DNA of 43,621 bases from a virus. Location of the stretch: the IMG/VR virus record IMGVR_UViG_3300030333_002853, positions 1 to 43,621 of that record; one strand, 5' to 3'. The position numbers and the translations under genes are program-made. This document shows positions 8,556 through 18,032 of the stretch, in pieces (position 1 is the first letter of the stretch; the number at the start of each line of letters is the position of its first letter). Below the pieces are notes generated by a model. The model saw nothing but the letters and a program-made list of their open reading frames with translations, ran no database searches and had not been told where the DNA came from.

Positions 8556-9374
8556 ATGTCAAGAGCAAGAGACTTAGCCGGTTTTTCAACCGCCACACTT
8601 GGAACCAATGATCTGAATGCAGGAATTGTAACTGCATCAGCTTATTATGGTGACGGTTCTCAGTTGGTTGGTGTTGGTGGAACTTGGATTGCTACTGCTG
8701 CTGGCATTCATACGACTAAAAATGTTGGTATAGGAACAACTAATCCTATTGGTGCTGCAGATTCAAATAATACTACTGTAGTTAATGCGGGTGTTGTTAC
8801 TGCCAACTATTATTATGGTGATGGTTCTAAACTAACTAACCTCCCTGCTGGATTAGGAACTGCTGTTTCTGCTAGTGGTGATGGATCTAAAATCTATTAT
8901 ACAGATAGAGTTTTAGATGTAGGTGCAGACCTTTCAATTGATGTACCTGCAACTGCTACTGTTGCATATACACAGTATCCTGAGATTGCTGTATCATCAA
9001 GTTATGATTTAACAATTGCAGATGGTGATGATCTTGTTGTTGATATTTTAGGTATTGGTACAACTGGTGCTCCTCAAACTCTTGCAGGTGGTGGTGGTAG
9101 AATACGTGCCGATAACTTTGTATCTAAAAATGGATACAATGCTCCAACATTTGCTAATGGTGTTACTGTTTCTACGGCTGCAACTGCTGGTATAGGAACT
9201 ATAACAACTTCAGTAGTTGTTGGTTCTGCCGTAACTGCTAACTCTGATGGTATTATAGTTGGTGGAGCAGTGACTGCTACAAGTTTGGTATATGGTAGTA
9301 CTGATGTCTCTACTGAACTGGCAACCAAAGCCACGACTGGCAAGGCAATTGCTATGGCAATGGTATTTGGATAA
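8556..9374 (+). CDS. Tail-fibre stalk protein, MSRARDLAGFST type
   Basis: 272 aa. After MSRARDLAGFSTATLG come stalk repeats: GIVTASAYYGDGSQLVGV, then GVVTANYYYGDGSKLTNL. A beta segment follows (DLSIDVPATATVAY ... DDLVVDILGIG) that resembles the C-terminus of the stalk gene at 20526. The C-terminal part is again stalk-like and ends GKAIAMAMVFG, much like the end of the 134 aa stalk at 16132 (GKAVGLAAFLG). It opens the second cassette, ahead of a small protein and a two-unit Gly-rich protein. A trimeric fibre shaft is inferred. Confidence 0.85.
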   Translation: MSRARDLAGFSTATLGTNDLNAGIVTASAYYGDGSQLVGVGGTWIATAAGIHTTKNVGIGTTNPIGAADSNNTTVVNAGVVTANYYYGDGSKLTNLPAGLGTAVSASGDGSKIYYTDRVLDVGADLSIDVPATATVAYTQYPEIAVSSSYDLTIADGDDLVVDILGIGTTGAPQTLAGGGGRIRADNFVSKNGYNAPTFANGVTVSTAATAGIGTITTSVVVGSAVTANSDGIIVGGAVTATSLVYGSTDVSTELATKATTGKAIAMAMVFG

Positions 9375-9377
9375 ATA
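9370..9377 (+). promoter_or_regulatory. T4-type late promoter GATAAATA
   Basis: NATAAATA motif overlapping the stop of the stalk gene, 24 bp before ATG 9401. The equivalent position before ATG 16566 has the same GATAAATA and a similar leader (TTACGGAG). Confidence 0.75.
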
Positions 9378-9400
9378 AACTTACGAGGACTTTTTAAGAC

Positions 9401-9811
9401 ATGGCAGCCCCAAATATAGTCAGTGTAGCAACCATTACTGGTGTTACTACCGCCATTGCCGGTGTGAGCACTGCAGGTGCTTTGGAAAGTGGTAAGTATG
9501 TAGGTGTAACAACTGTTGTTATCAATGCTGCTTCAAGTGGAAAGGTAATAAAGATCAATACTTTATCTGCAGCAGCAATTGGAGATACAACTGGTGCAAC
9601 GGTTTATATTTACGATATAGCAGCAACTCATATTAGTGCAGGTGCCACAGTTTCAGTTGGTACAACAGTAACTGTTCCTGTCAACTCTTTAGTTTCAATA
9701 ATAGATAAAAATAATTCAATATACTTAGAAGAAAATAAACAAATAGGTATTATAGGGCAATCTAACGCAGGACACTTAGATGTAGTCTGTGCTTATGAAG
9801 AAATTAGTTAG
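9401..9811 (+). CDS. Small cassette protein (136 aa), MAAPNI type
   Basis: A 136 aa beta-rich protein starting MAAPNIVSVATITG. Its middle and end (VVINAASSGKVIKINTL; NSIYLEENKQIGIIG; LDVVCAYEEIS) align by eye with the 122 aa protein at 16566 (LLANAASSNKLLKINSI; SPIYLEEGHSIRGG; LEVLICYDELDD). It is the second member of the small-protein family, each placed between a stalk gene and a Gly-rich gene. Its function is unknown; a structural connector or adhesin partner is plausible. It is followed by AGGAGG for the next gene. Confidence 0.85.
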   Translation: MAAPNIVSVATITGVTTAIAGVSTAGALESGKYVGVTTVVINAASSGKVIKINTLSAAAIGDTTGATVYIYDIAATHISAGATVSVGTTVTVPVNSLVSIIDKNNSIYLEENKQIGIIGQSNAGHLDVVCAYEEIS

Positions 9812-9823
9812 GAGGCCTGACTG

Positions 9824-11845
9824 ATGGGATTTATAGGAAAGAATAGAGGTAAAGCAATTTCAACTGGAGGTGGCGGCGGCTCTTTTAGTAGAGCAGATGT
9901 ATCATGGTTAGGTATTAATAGAACTCTTATTGGTGATCCTGGTGGTTTTAATGGTCATGTAGCAACAGGTGGTGTTGTTAATGATTATACTACTCCTACA
10001 GGAAAGGTCTATAGATCTCATACTTTTACATCTTCAGGAGTTTTTGAAGTAACAGAAATTGGTACTTATGATTCTGAAGTAGAATATTTGGTTGTTGCCG
10101 GAGGCGGTGGTGCTGGCGGAACATCTGGTGGTGGTGGTTTATATCATGGAGGTGGTGGTGCCGGTGGTTGTAGAACTAGTCTTGAAGGACACCCTGCTGC
10201 ATCTCCTACGAATTTTACAGTCGGTGTAGCTTCTTACACAATAACTGTTGGTGCTGGTGGTGCTGGTGGTGGTCAACCAGGTAATGAAAATGGATTTGAT
10301 GGAACTGATTCTGCGTTAGTTAATCCAACAACTGCTCCTGCAACTATTACTTCTACTGGTGGTGGAGGTGGTGGCCACCTTTATTCTGCTGGTAATAATG
10401 GTGGATCTGGTGGTGGCGGTGGATCAGGTAATCCACAATATGCTGGTGGTGAAGGTAATAATCCTCCAGTTAGTCCTCCACAAGGTAATGATGGTGGTGC
10501 AGGAAACTCACCTCCTCAATTCGGTGGCGGCGGAGGCGGCTGGGGTGCTGCAGGAAGTTCTAGTGATGCCAGTGGTGGTGCTGGTTTATCTTGTTTTATT
10601 GCAGGACCTCCTACTAATTCTCCGATAGGAACTCCATCTGGTCCTTCACCTGGAAGTGGTGGTGGATGGTTTGGTGGTGGTGGTGCTGGAGTTAGTCCTA
10701 CTGGTAATGCATCTGGTGGTGCTGGTGGTGGTGCCAATGAAGGATCCCCAACAGCATTGAACATGGGATTAAATGGAACACCTGGTACTGGTGGTGGGGG
10801 TGGTACTGCTCCAGGACCAACGGCTCAAAGAGGTGGTGCTGGTGGTAGCGGAATAGTAGCAATTAGATATCAAATAGCAGATACAGATACAAAGACAGCA
10901 AAGGCAACTGGTGGTGCAATAAGTTTTTATAATGGTAAGACCATCCATGCATTCACTAATTCAGGAACGTTAGTTACGTCTGGTGAGGCAATTCCTTCTG
11001 CAGAAGTCTTTATGGTTGCTGGTGGAGGCGGTGGTGGATTTGATGCTGCTGGTGGTGGAGGTGCTGGTGGTGTTAAATACAGACCTGATACTCCTTTAGA
11101 TGCAAGTACGACTTATACAATAACTATTGGTGGTGGCGGCGTTTCATCTGTTGCCCAAGATACTAAAGGATCTGATGGTAGTTCTACCGTCTTTGATGGT
11201 CCTCCTACAAGTAATCCTGGTATTGAAGTAAATGGCGGTGGTGGAGGTGGATCAAGAACTAGTAGTCCTGGTGAAGCAGGTGGCTCTGGTGGTGGCGGTG
11301 GTCGTCAAAATGGTACTGCTGGAGAGGCTAGTGGTAACCCAACTGAAACTGGATGGACTAATTATGGAAATGATGGTGGTGATTCCGGTAATAATTATGG
11401 TACTGGTGGAGGTGGTGCAGGTTCTCAGGGTGAAGACAATCCATCATATGATCCTATAACAGGTGTAGGTGGTGGTGGTGGTATTGGAATCCAAGCTCCT
11501 GCTACGTTCCGCAACCCTGAAGCTAGAATAGGTGGTTCTATAGACGGATCTTCAGATATTGCATGGGGATTTGCTGGAGGAGGTGGTGGTGGTGCTAATG
11601 CCGCTAACCCTGGTCCTCGTGGTGGCGGCGGTGGTCAAGGTGGAGGATGGAATAATCCAACCTCAACTATGTCTAGTGATGGACCTCATTATGGTGGTGG
11701 TGCTGGTGCTTATGATCCTAATGTATCTGGAACTAATGGTGAAAGATCAACCGGTGGAGGCGGCGGCGGTGGTAACAATAGTGGACCATACGCTAAAGGA
11801 TTTGAAGGTGGTTCTGGTATAGTCCTTGTAGCATATCCAACCTAA
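9824..11845 (+). CDS. Gly-rich adhesin-like protein, two tandem units
   Basis: 673 aa, preceded by GGAGG. Unit 1 spans about residues 1-350 (YRSHTFTSSGVFEV, EYLVVAGGGGAGG, closing GIVAIRYQI). Unit 2 spans about 360-673 (HAFTNSGTLVTSG, VFMVAGGGGGGF, closing GIVLVAYPT). The overall plan equals that of the gene at 6002, but the N-terminus differs (MGFIGKNRGKAIST), so the start domain is exchangeable. It contains many Gly clusters interrupted by Pro/Asn/Ser loops. It is a late virion adhesin candidate in the second cassette. Confidence 0.85.
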   Translation: MGFIGKNRGKAISTGGGGGSFSRADVSWLGINRTLIGDPGGFNGHVATGGVVNDYTTPTGKVYRSHTFTSSGVFEVTEIGTYDSEVEYLVVAGGGGAGGTSGGGGLYHGGGGAGGCRTSLEGHPAASPTNFTVGVASYTITVGAGGAGGGQPGNENGFDGTDSALVNPTTAPATITSTGGGGGGHLYSAGNNGGSGGGGGSGNPQYAGGEGNNPPVSPPQGNDGGAGNSPPQFGGGGGGWGAAGSSSDASGGAGLSCFIAGPPTNSPIGTPSGPSPGSGGGWFGGGGAGVSPTGNASGGAGGGANEGSPTALNMGLNGTPGTGGGGGTAPGPTAQRGGAGGSGIVAIRYQIADTDTKTAKATGGAISFYNGKTIHAFTNSGTLVTSGEAIPSAEVFMVAGGGGGGFDAAGGGGAGGVKYRPDTPLDASTTYTITIGGGGVSSVAQDTKGSDGSSTVFDGPPTSNPGIEVNGGGGGGSRTSSPGEAGGSGGGGGRQNGTAGEASGNPTETGWTNYGNDGGDSGNNYGTGGGGAGSQGEDNPSYDPITGVGGGGGIGIQAPATFRNPEARIGGSIDGSSDIAWGFAGGGGGGANAANPGPRGGGGGQGGGWNNPTSTMSSDGPHYGGGAGAYDPNVSGTNGERSTGGGGGGGNNSGPYAKGFEGGSGIVLVAYPT

Positions 11846-11848
11846 ATA
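11841..11848 (+). promoter_or_regulatory. Late promoter CCTAAATA
   Basis: Overlaps the stop codon of the Gly-rich gene and is followed by the recurrent leader ACTAAAAAAGTCATA; 18 bp before ATG 11866. Confidence 0.65.
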
Positions 11849-11865
11849 ACTAAAAAAGTCATACC

Positions 11866-12636
11866 ATGTCAAGAGTAAAGGTAAATGAAATAACCAATAA
11901 GGTAGCGACTGGGCCAGTTGATTTCCCAGACGGTATCACTGGTGTTGCCTTGACTGTTACGGGTAACGTAACTGTTGGTGGTACGATTATTTCCGAGGAC
12001 ACAACTAACGTTGATAGTGTTGGTTGGGTTACTGCTCGTAGTGGATTAAACGTAGGACCTCCTGCTACAGGTATTGGTGCTACTGTTCATTCCAATGGTA
12101 ATGCAGTATTTGCTGGTATTTTAACTGCTTCAAGTTTTGAAGGTGATGGATCTGCTTTAACTGGTGTTATATCTGGTGTTGATATTAGGTCTGGTGGTTC
12201 ATTTTTAGGTGCGGGTGTTACTGATATTAACTGGGCCTCAGGTGCTACAGTAACTGCATCTGGTGCTGGTGCTACTGTTACAATTGCTGCTGGTATTACT
12301 ACTACGTCAGCATATTCTCAAAGTGGTATGATTACCTTGAACTTGGGTTCAGGTAATGCACATGAAATTACGTTGGCAGCAGGTATATCTACATTCACAG
12401 TAACAGGTGGTACAGTAGGAGAATCACACTCACTAATTGTTACTCAACCATCATCAGGTATTACAACAGTAGGATTTGCAACATATTTCTTATGGCCTTC
12501 GGGTTCTCCACCAAATATGTCAAAGGCAGCAGCATCGTCTGAAATTGATATGGTGACATTTGTTGTTAAACAAGAAACCCAAACAGGAACAGGAGTTACT
12601 CAACTACTTGCCAGCGCAGGACTTGATTATCAATAG
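11866..12636 (+). CDS. Tail-fibre stalk protein paired with a giant lectin-like tip
   Basis: 256 aa, starting MSRVKVNEITNKVATGPVDF. It has the stalk module GGTIISEDTTNVDSVGWVTA / SSFEGDGSALTGV, then SGGSFLGAGVTDINWASGAT and a C-terminal domain with TVGFATYFLWPSG. That C-terminal half closely matches the stalk at 25087 (SGGSFLGAGITAINWDSGAT; TVGFSSYFLWPGG). Both genes lie directly upstream of a giant lectin-like gene, so this C-terminal domain may be the docking or folding module for that tip type (inference). Confidence 0.85.
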   Translation: MSRVKVNEITNKVATGPVDFPDGITGVALTVTGNVTVGGTIISEDTTNVDSVGWVTARSGLNVGPPATGIGATVHSNGNAVFAGILTASSFEGDGSALTGVISGVDIRSGGSFLGAGVTDINWASGATVTASGAGATVTIAAGITTTSAYSQSGMITLNLGSGNAHEITLAAGISTFTVTGGTVGESHSLIVTQPSSGITTVGFATYFLWPSGSPPNMSKAAASSEIDMVTFVVKQETQTGTGVTQLLASAGLDYQ

Positions 12637-12649
12637 GGGGAATAATTAA

Positions 12650-15600
12650 ATGTCTATATTGGCGACGAAGACCCCTCTGAGTTTAAATCAGAACCAGGAT
12701 CACTTAGTTAAAGGTAGCACTTCCTTTAGTGTTGCAGATAGTTCATATATTAGTAAAACTTTTAGTAGTGCTGGTAATAGAAGAAATTTTACTGTATCTT
12801 GGTGGAGTAAAACTAATAGAGTTTCTGGTGGTGGTCAAAGTCAATTACTTACTGCTGGTGCTTCTGGTAGTGAATTATTTCAATTGTCGTTGGAAGGTAA
12901 TGCTAAAATAAATTTTGAATGTACTGCAGGTGGTTCTACTTCAGCAAGATTTTATACACAACAAACTTTTAGAGATCCATCTGCTTGGACACATTTTCTC
13001 CTTTATATTAATACAGCTCATACGACCAATACGGAGCGTATGAAATTTTATATTAATGGTTCTCAAGTAACAGATTATGATACTGATATTGTTGCAGTAA
13101 CATATCCTACCGAGAACATGAAGTTCTATTGGATGAATAGTCAAGAACATAATGTTGGTAAAAGAACTTATAGCAGCACATATTCTGATTTTGAAATAGC
13201 AGAGTTATATTGTATTGATGGACAACCTTGTGATCCCACAGCATTTGGATTTACAGATCCAAAATCAGGAATTTGGGTTCCTAAGAAGTTTGATGTTAAT
13301 GATATTTGTACTTTAAATGATGGAACTACTTGGAGCAGTCAACTTAGTGGAACTGCTCAAGGAAGTGAAACTCATGCAGAAATGTTTGATGATATAATTA
13401 ACCCTGCTGATGGTGGTGCTGCTGATGTTGGATATTGTATGCCGGATTATGGTCAAACTATAACGTGGACATTACCTACTGGTGGCATTACTGCCAAGAC
13501 AGACCGTGGTATTTGGATGTGGATGAGGCGAGAAGAGAGTGGAAGTTCTTCTGCTGCAACTGTTACTGCTAATGGAGTAGATATTACAAGTACAGTTACT
13601 TCACAAGTTAGTGCTAACAGTCAAGCATGGGTTAAGATAAAAGATAAGGGAGAAGTTTTAACATCATTTACATTTAATAATACTGGTGCTGATGCTTGGA
13701 ATTTCTTTGCTTATAGAGTAGGTGCAGTTAGTGTTGATGGATGTATATTAAAGGATGGTCTTGGTTCAGCAGCTACTGCTGGTTGGGGAACCAATGGTTT
13801 TTATTTACCAATGGATGGTACTGGTTTTAATAGTTCTACTTTGGGTAATGCTACTAACTTGATTGAAGATCAGAGTCCTAATAAAAGTAATTGGACTGCT
13901 AATAATACTCCAATATGGTCATTGGATAGTCCATCAGGTTGTCGAAATAGTATTAATAATAACGTTGGTGTAACAACTACTAATTTCCCAGGAAGTTATT
14001 GTACAATGAGTGGTTATGATTATTATGATGGATTAACACTTTCACATGGAAATTTAAAAGTTACATCAACTTCTGGCGATAGACATGTAAGAGCTACTCA
14101 TAGAATGCCATCTACTGGAAAATGGTATTGGGAATGTTTGGCAACTACTGTTGCAAGTAATAGTTATCTTGGAATTGGTGTATATTATAGAACAGGAAGT
14201 TTAACTGCTGCTGCTATTGCTACAGCACAAGGAAGATATGTTACTGCTTCTGGATTAAAAGGTGGTAAAGGTGGAGCAACTTCATCTTATGGAGGTGGTT
14301 TTGATGATGGTGACCTTATTATGGTTGCTGTAAATATGGATGAGGGAACAATATTTACTGGTAAGAATGGTGCATGGTTTGATAGTGCTGATCCGGTTAC
14401 TAATGCAAATCCAATGTATAGTGATTTAAGGTATGCATATGATGATATGGATTGGTATCCTTGCTGTAATAATTGGCAGGATGGAAATACCTCAGAATTT
14501 AATTTTGGACAAAAACCTTTTGCTTATGCTCCACCTAAAGATTTCTTACCTTTATGTTCTCAGAATATGCCAGTTCCAGGATCTGTAAGTCCTGATAAGT
14601 ATTTTTCTGCTAATATTTGGACTGGTAATGAAACTGCTGGTAGAATAATAACAACTGGATTTAACCCAGATTTAATTGTAGGTAAGGCTAGAAATGATAC
14701 TGGTAACTGGTACTGGACTGATAGTGTTAGAGGATCTAATAAGTTTGTTTATAGTAATGATATGTCTGAAGAGACAACTACTGCTAATATAATAAACATA
14801 GATGACAATACTCCAGATGGTTTTAAATTAGGTTCATCTGGAGTTATTAATGGAACAAGTTCTTATAATTATGTTTCATATTCTTGGAAAGCTGGTGGCA
14901 GCAAAAACACCTTCAATGTTGATGGTGTAGGTCATTCAGCTGCCTCTGATGTTGGTATGGATTCTGCTGCTCTGAATAGTACTACTATTAATGCATCTCA
15001 AGTTTGGTCTGGACTTTTCACACTAGCTTCTGGTAGTTTTGATCAAGCAATAGCTAATGCATTTAATGGTTATCTATCAGAAGGTACTAGAGCAAGAACC
15101 AGTGGTAACCAAGTATTGATTACAATGACTTTATCTACACCAGTGACTGTTTCATCATCAGTTAAAGTTATTGGAGAAACTGGTTACGAGTCAACGTGTA
15201 CTATAACTGTTGGTGGTACTACACATACTTCATCTGTCGGTGATTCTCATACTTTTTATGTATCTGGAAGTTTAACTCAGATGACCTTAACAAGTAACAG
15301 TGCCAGTGGTAGAACTTATATGGAGGGTATGTTTATTGATGGTAAGGAACTTGTAGATAGTGATATAACTTATAATAGACCATCAATTTCTGCTACTGGT
15401 GCATCAGTGGGAACTAACCAAGGTTTTTCAATTGTTAAGTACACTGGGACAGGATCTGTAGGGTCAATAGCACATGGTCTTGGTAAGAAACCTGCATTCT
15501 GGTTAATAAGGAATTTAGATAATACTGGTGGTAGTTTAGATTTCCCTTTATATCATGACTGGTTGGGGCCCCAAAAAATGATGAGATTTAATAGTAATGT

Positions 15601-16105
15601 TGAAGCAATTACTAAATCTTCAATTTGGAATGATACTAGACCAGATAACCATGTTTTAACTATTGGTACTGATAGTGATTGTAATATTGATGGTGAGGAT
15701 TATATTGCTTGGATATGGGCTAATGTGGAAGGAGTTCAGCATTTTGGTGGATATCAAGGAAATGGAAGTGCAACTGGTCCTATGGTATGGACAGGATTTA
15801 AGCCGGCTATGGTTATAATTAAGAGAACAACAAGTGGATCTACTAACGATTTTGTTTTATTTGATAACAAAAGAGATTTAGTTGATCCTTGTCATCATAG
15901 ATTAATTCCTAATACTAATGGAGCAGAAAATGATACCTCTTCAACATCCGTAAATAGAATTGATTTCCTTTCTACTGGATTTAAGATATGGAATAGTGGT
16001 GATGCTTGGAATAATAGTGGTAGTGATTACATTTATATGGCATGGGCTGCTAATCCATTTGCAAGTTTGTATGGAGTCTCTTCTACAACACGAGATGGTG
16101 CTTGA
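12650..16105 (+). CDS. Giant multi-domain tail adhesin (LamG-like, SPRY-like)
   Basis: 1151 aa. Domains by eye: LamG/ConA-like beta sandwich (about 25-205; RRNFTVSWWSKTN, MKFYINGSQV); a beta module (about 262-370; ends VDGCILKDG); SPRY-like domain (about 465-625; TGKWYWECLATT, YLGIGVYY, GDLIMVAVNMDEGTIF); and a C-terminal region (about 650-1151) with repeated GFxPDLIVGK / W.TDSVRG and HGLGKKPAFWLIRN motifs known from a large group of phage tail proteins. An extra beta module at about 770-907 interrupts this C-terminal region. Carbohydrate binding is suggested by the folds. It follows its stalk gene by 13 bp. Confidence 0.85.
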   Translation: MSILATKTPLSLNQNQDHLVKGSTSFSVADSSYISKTFSSAGNRRNFTVSWWSKTNRVSGGGQSQLLTAGASGSELFQLSLEGNAKINFECTAGGSTSARFYTQQTFRDPSAWTHFLLYINTAHTTNTERMKFYINGSQVTDYDTDIVAVTYPTENMKFYWMNSQEHNVGKRTYSSTYSDFEIAELYCIDGQPCDPTAFGFTDPKSGIWVPKKFDVNDICTLNDGTTWSSQLSGTAQGSETHAEMFDDIINPADGGAADVGYCMPDYGQTITWTLPTGGITAKTDRGIWMWMRREESGSSSAATVTANGVDITSTVTSQVSANSQAWVKIKDKGEVLTSFTFNNTGADAWNFFAYRVGAVSVDGCILKDGLGSAATAGWGTNGFYLPMDGTGFNSSTLGNATNLIEDQSPNKSNWTANNTPIWSLDSPSGCRNSINNNVGVTTTNFPGSYCTMSGYDYYDGLTLSHGNLKVTSTSGDRHVRATHRMPSTGKWYWECLATTVASNSYLGIGVYYRTGSLTAAAIATAQGRYVTASGLKGGKGGATSSYGGGFDDGDLIMVAVNMDEGTIFTGKNGAWFDSADPVTNANPMYSDLRYAYDDMDWYPCCNNWQDGNTSEFNFGQKPFAYAPPKDFLPLCSQNMPVPGSVSPDKYFSANIWTGNETAGRIITTGFNPDLIVGKARNDTGNWYWTDSVRGSNKFVYSNDMSEETTTANIINIDDNTPDGFKLGSSGVINGTSSYNYVSYSWKAGGSKNTFNVDGVGHSAASDVGMDSAALNSTTINASQVWSGLFTLASGSFDQAIANAFNGYLSEGTRARTSGNQVLITMTLSTPVTVSSSVKVIGETGYESTCTITVGGTTHTSSVGDSHTFYVSGSLTQMTLTSNSASGRTYMEGMFIDGKELVDSDITYNRPSISATGASVGTNQGFSIVKYTGTGSVGSIAHGLGKKPAFWLIRNLDNTGGSLDFPLYHDWLGPQKMMRFNSNVEAITKSSIWNDTRPDNHVLTIGTDSDCNIDGEDYIAWIWANVEGVQHFGGYQGNGSATGPMVWTGFKPAMVIIKRTTSGSTNDFVLFDNKRDLVDPCHHRLIPNTNGAENDTSSTSVNRIDFLSTGFKIWNSGDAWNNSGSDYIYMAWAANPFASLYGVSSTTRDGA

Positions 16106-16106
16106 T

Positions 16107-16114
16107 TATAAATA
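16107..16114 (+). promoter_or_regulatory. T4-type late promoter TATAAATA
   Basis: Perfect late consensus followed by ACTAAAAAAGTAATAC, 18 bp before ATG 16132. Confidence 0.85.
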
Positions 16115-16131
16115 ACTAAAAAAGTAATACT

Positions 16132-16536
16132 ATGTCTAGGGTACGATCCGACAAATTTACTAACAGAGCTGCTACGGGTCCTTGTTCCTTTACTCATGGC
16201 ATTCATGCAATTGAAGCCACTGGTGTTGGAATAGGTGTTTCTCTGGGATATGGTGGTTTAGTTGCAGTTGGTGCAACTATTAGTGGTAATCTTTCTGTTG
16301 GTGGAACTCTTACATATGAAGATGTTCAGAATGTAGATTCTACTGGACTTATTACTGCTCGTAGTGGTATTAAAATAGGACAACCAACTGGTGTTGGTGC
16401 TACTTTTAATCCTGTTGGAGATTTGGTAGTTGCTGGTATTATTACTGCAGCGAGTTATTATGGTGATGCTAGTACTATGGATAATGCAGGTATTAGTGCT
16501 GGTAAGGCAGTAGGTCTTGCTGCTTTCTTAGGATGA
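16132..16536 (+). CDS. Short tail-fibre stalk protein
   Basis: 134 aa, starting MSRVRSDKFTNRAATGPCSF, the same N-terminal type as the stalk at 11866. It carries one stalk module (GGTLTYEDVQNVDSTGLITA, then GQPTGVGATFNPVGDLVVAG and ITAASYYGD) that is nearly the same as a module in the gene at 21243, and ends GKAVGLAAFLG like the stalk at 8556. It is the shortest stalk of the array, looking like a minimal version with internal modules missing. It opens the third small protein / Gly-rich cassette. Confidence 0.85.
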   Translation: MSRVRSDKFTNRAATGPCSFTHGIHAIEATGVGIGVSLGYGGLVAVGATISGNLSVGGTLTYEDVQNVDSTGLITARSGIKIGQPTGVGATFNPVGDLVVAGIITAASYYGDASTMDNAGISAGKAVGLAAFLG

Positions 16537-16542
16537 TAAATA
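16535..16542 (+). promoter_or_regulatory. T4-type late promoter GATAAATA
   Basis: NATAAATA motif right at the stop of the short stalk gene, 24 bp before ATG 16566. Confidence 0.75.
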
Positions 16543-16565
16543 AATTTACGGAGATTTTTTAAACC

Positions 16566-16934
16566 ATGGCTGCACCAAATATACTAAGTGCTACATCAAT
16601 ATATGGAAAGCAAGTTGGTGCTGCACTTGACACCACAACTACTACTTCGTTGCTGGCAAATGCTGCTTCATCAAATAAACTTTTAAAGATTAATTCTATA
16701 ATTGTAGCAAACGTAGATGGTTCTTCTTCTGCTGATGCAACAGTGTCTTGGTATGATGGAAGTACAGATTATCATCTAGCAAAGACTGTGGCAGTTCCTG
16801 CTGATTCTACTTTGGTTGTAGTAGGTAAAGATTCACCAATATACTTAGAGGAAGGACATTCTATAAGAGGTGGTGCTAGTGCTAACAGTGACTTAGAAGT
16901 TTTAATTTGTTACGACGAATTAGATGACGCTTAA
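16566..16934 (+). CDS. Small cassette protein (122 aa), MAAPNI type
   Basis: A 122 aa paralogue of the protein at 9401 (shared MAAPNI start, NAASSxKxxKIN, IYLEE, C-terminal CYDEL/CAYEE). It is beta-rich with no membrane segment. It is followed by TAATAGGAGGAT, almost the same ribosome-binding context as before the Gly-rich gene at 5000, showing that the small protein / Gly-rich pair moves or duplicates as a unit. The molecular role is unknown; it is a late structural protein by context. Confidence 0.85.
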   Translation: MAAPNILSATSIYGKQVGAALDTTTTTSLLANAASSNKLLKINSIIVANVDGSSSADATVSWYDGSTDYHLAKTVAVPADSTLVVVGKDSPIYLEEGHSIRGGASANSDLEVLICYDELDDA

Positions 16935-16949
16935 TAGGAGGATCTAAAA

Positions 16950-17978
16950 ATGGCACAAAGATTCTTAGGCGGTATATTTGGTAATACAGTACCATCAACA
17001 GCAGATCAACCTGATATTAGTGGTGTGTATGATTTGAATGGGCAATATTATATGTCCAAAGAAGGTGGTTGGGAAGCAACTTTCTCTGCCACTGGTGGAA
17101 CTACAGTAGATTATAATAGTAAAAGAATTCATATATTTACTTCATCTGGTAGTTTTGTTGCAACTGGATTGCCAGGAGATTGTGAATATGTTGTAATTGG
17201 TGGTGGCGGCTCAGGTGGTCGTGCCAATGGTGGTGCTGGTGGTGGTGCTGGTGGATATCGTACTGATACAGTTCCAGGTGTATCCGCTGGAACTTATGCT
17301 GTAACTATTGGAGCAGGTGGTAATTATCCTGGACCAAATCCAAACCCAACCAATGGTAAAGTTGCTGGTTCTACTACTACTTTAGCATTTCCTTCTTCTA
17401 TCGCCGCTGATGGTGGTGGAGGAGGTGCAGGTAGTGATATAAGTGACCCATTCTCTGCAGGTGGTGCTTCTCCTGGTAACGGTTCAGGTGGTGGCGGTGC
17501 AAGTACTGGAACCCATACTTCCAGTGGTGGAGGTAGTGGATCATATGGTAATAATGGCGGTCCAGGTTCAGGAAAACCAGGTCCAGGTTCATATAGACTT
17601 GGAGGTGGCGGCGGTGGTGCCGGTGGTTCTGGTGCTGCTGGAACTGGTGGAACCAGTGGAACAGGTGGAGATGGAGGTACAGGAGTTGAATTCCCCACAA
17701 CATTCCATGCTCCTGGATTACCTGTAGGTGATCCTGGTCCTAACGGTAGTGCATACTGGGCTGCTGGTGGCGGTGGCGGAGGAAGTCAAGAATCTGCTAC
17801 TGAAGTTGGTGAAGGTGGTGGACCTGGTGGTCCTTATGCTGGTGGTGGAGACGGTTCTGGTCCTGGTACAGGTGGTACAGATGGTGCAGCAAACTCTGGC
17901 GGTGGCGGCGGCGGTGCTGGTAGTAACGGATATGGTGGTGGCGGTCCTGGTTTAGTAATGATTGCTTATCCAATATAG
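16950..17978 (+). CDS. Gly-rich adhesin-like protein, single unit
   Basis: 342 aa, with AGGAGG upstream. The N-terminus (MAQRFLGGIFGNTVPSTADQ) is followed by IHIFTSSGSFVAT, EYVVIGGGGSGG, long Gly runs with Pro-rich loops (PGKPGPG type) and closing GLVMIAYPI. It is the last gene before the early-type oxygenase island. Many Gly-Pro and Pro-Gly steps make it a conceivable substrate for the prolyl-hydroxylase-like enzyme encoded just downstream (inference only). Confidence 0.85.
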   Translation: MAQRFLGGIFGNTVPSTADQPDISGVYDLNGQYYMSKEGGWEATFSATGGTTVDYNSKRIHIFTSSGSFVATGLPGDCEYVVIGGGGSGGRANGGAGGGAGGYRTDTVPGVSAGTYAVTIGAGGNYPGPNPNPTNGKVAGSTTTLAFPSSIAADGGGGGAGSDISDPFSAGGASPGNGSGGGGASTGTHTSSGGGSGSYGNNGGPGSGKPGPGSYRLGGGGGGAGGSGAAGTGGTSGTGGDGGTGVEFPTTFHAPGLPVGDPGPNGSAYWAAGGGGGGSQESATEVGEGGGPGGPYAGGGDGSGPGTGGTDGAANSGGGGGGAGSNGYGGGGPGLVMIAYPI

Positions 17979-17980
17979 TA

Positions 17981-18009
17981 TTGACACTTCTTGTGATATG
18001 ATATATAAT
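17981..18009 (+). promoter_or_regulatory. Perfect sigma70-type promoter (TTGACA-17-TATAAT)
   Basis: TTGACA at 17981-17986, 17 bp spacer, TATAAT at 18004-18009, directly after the Gly-rich gene and 23 bp before ATG 18033. It is a host-type early promoter in a late-promoter region. Confidence 0.85.
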
Positions 18010-18032
18010 ATCACTGAATACATTATTCGAGT

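Noticed and set aside
5200-11800. Short repeats that could be mistaken for a CRISPR array or minisatellite
   Set aside because: The repetition follows Gly codons in one open frame with irregular spacing; there are no constant repeats with unique spacers.
17324-17703. Pro-rich and His/Leu-rich ORFs on the minus strand and +1 frames inside Gly-rich genes (also near 5724, 6573, 7212, 10516, 22587)
   Set aside because: They are complements or shifted frames of GGT/GGA repeats; they have no ribosome binding site, no late promoter and low-complexity composition.
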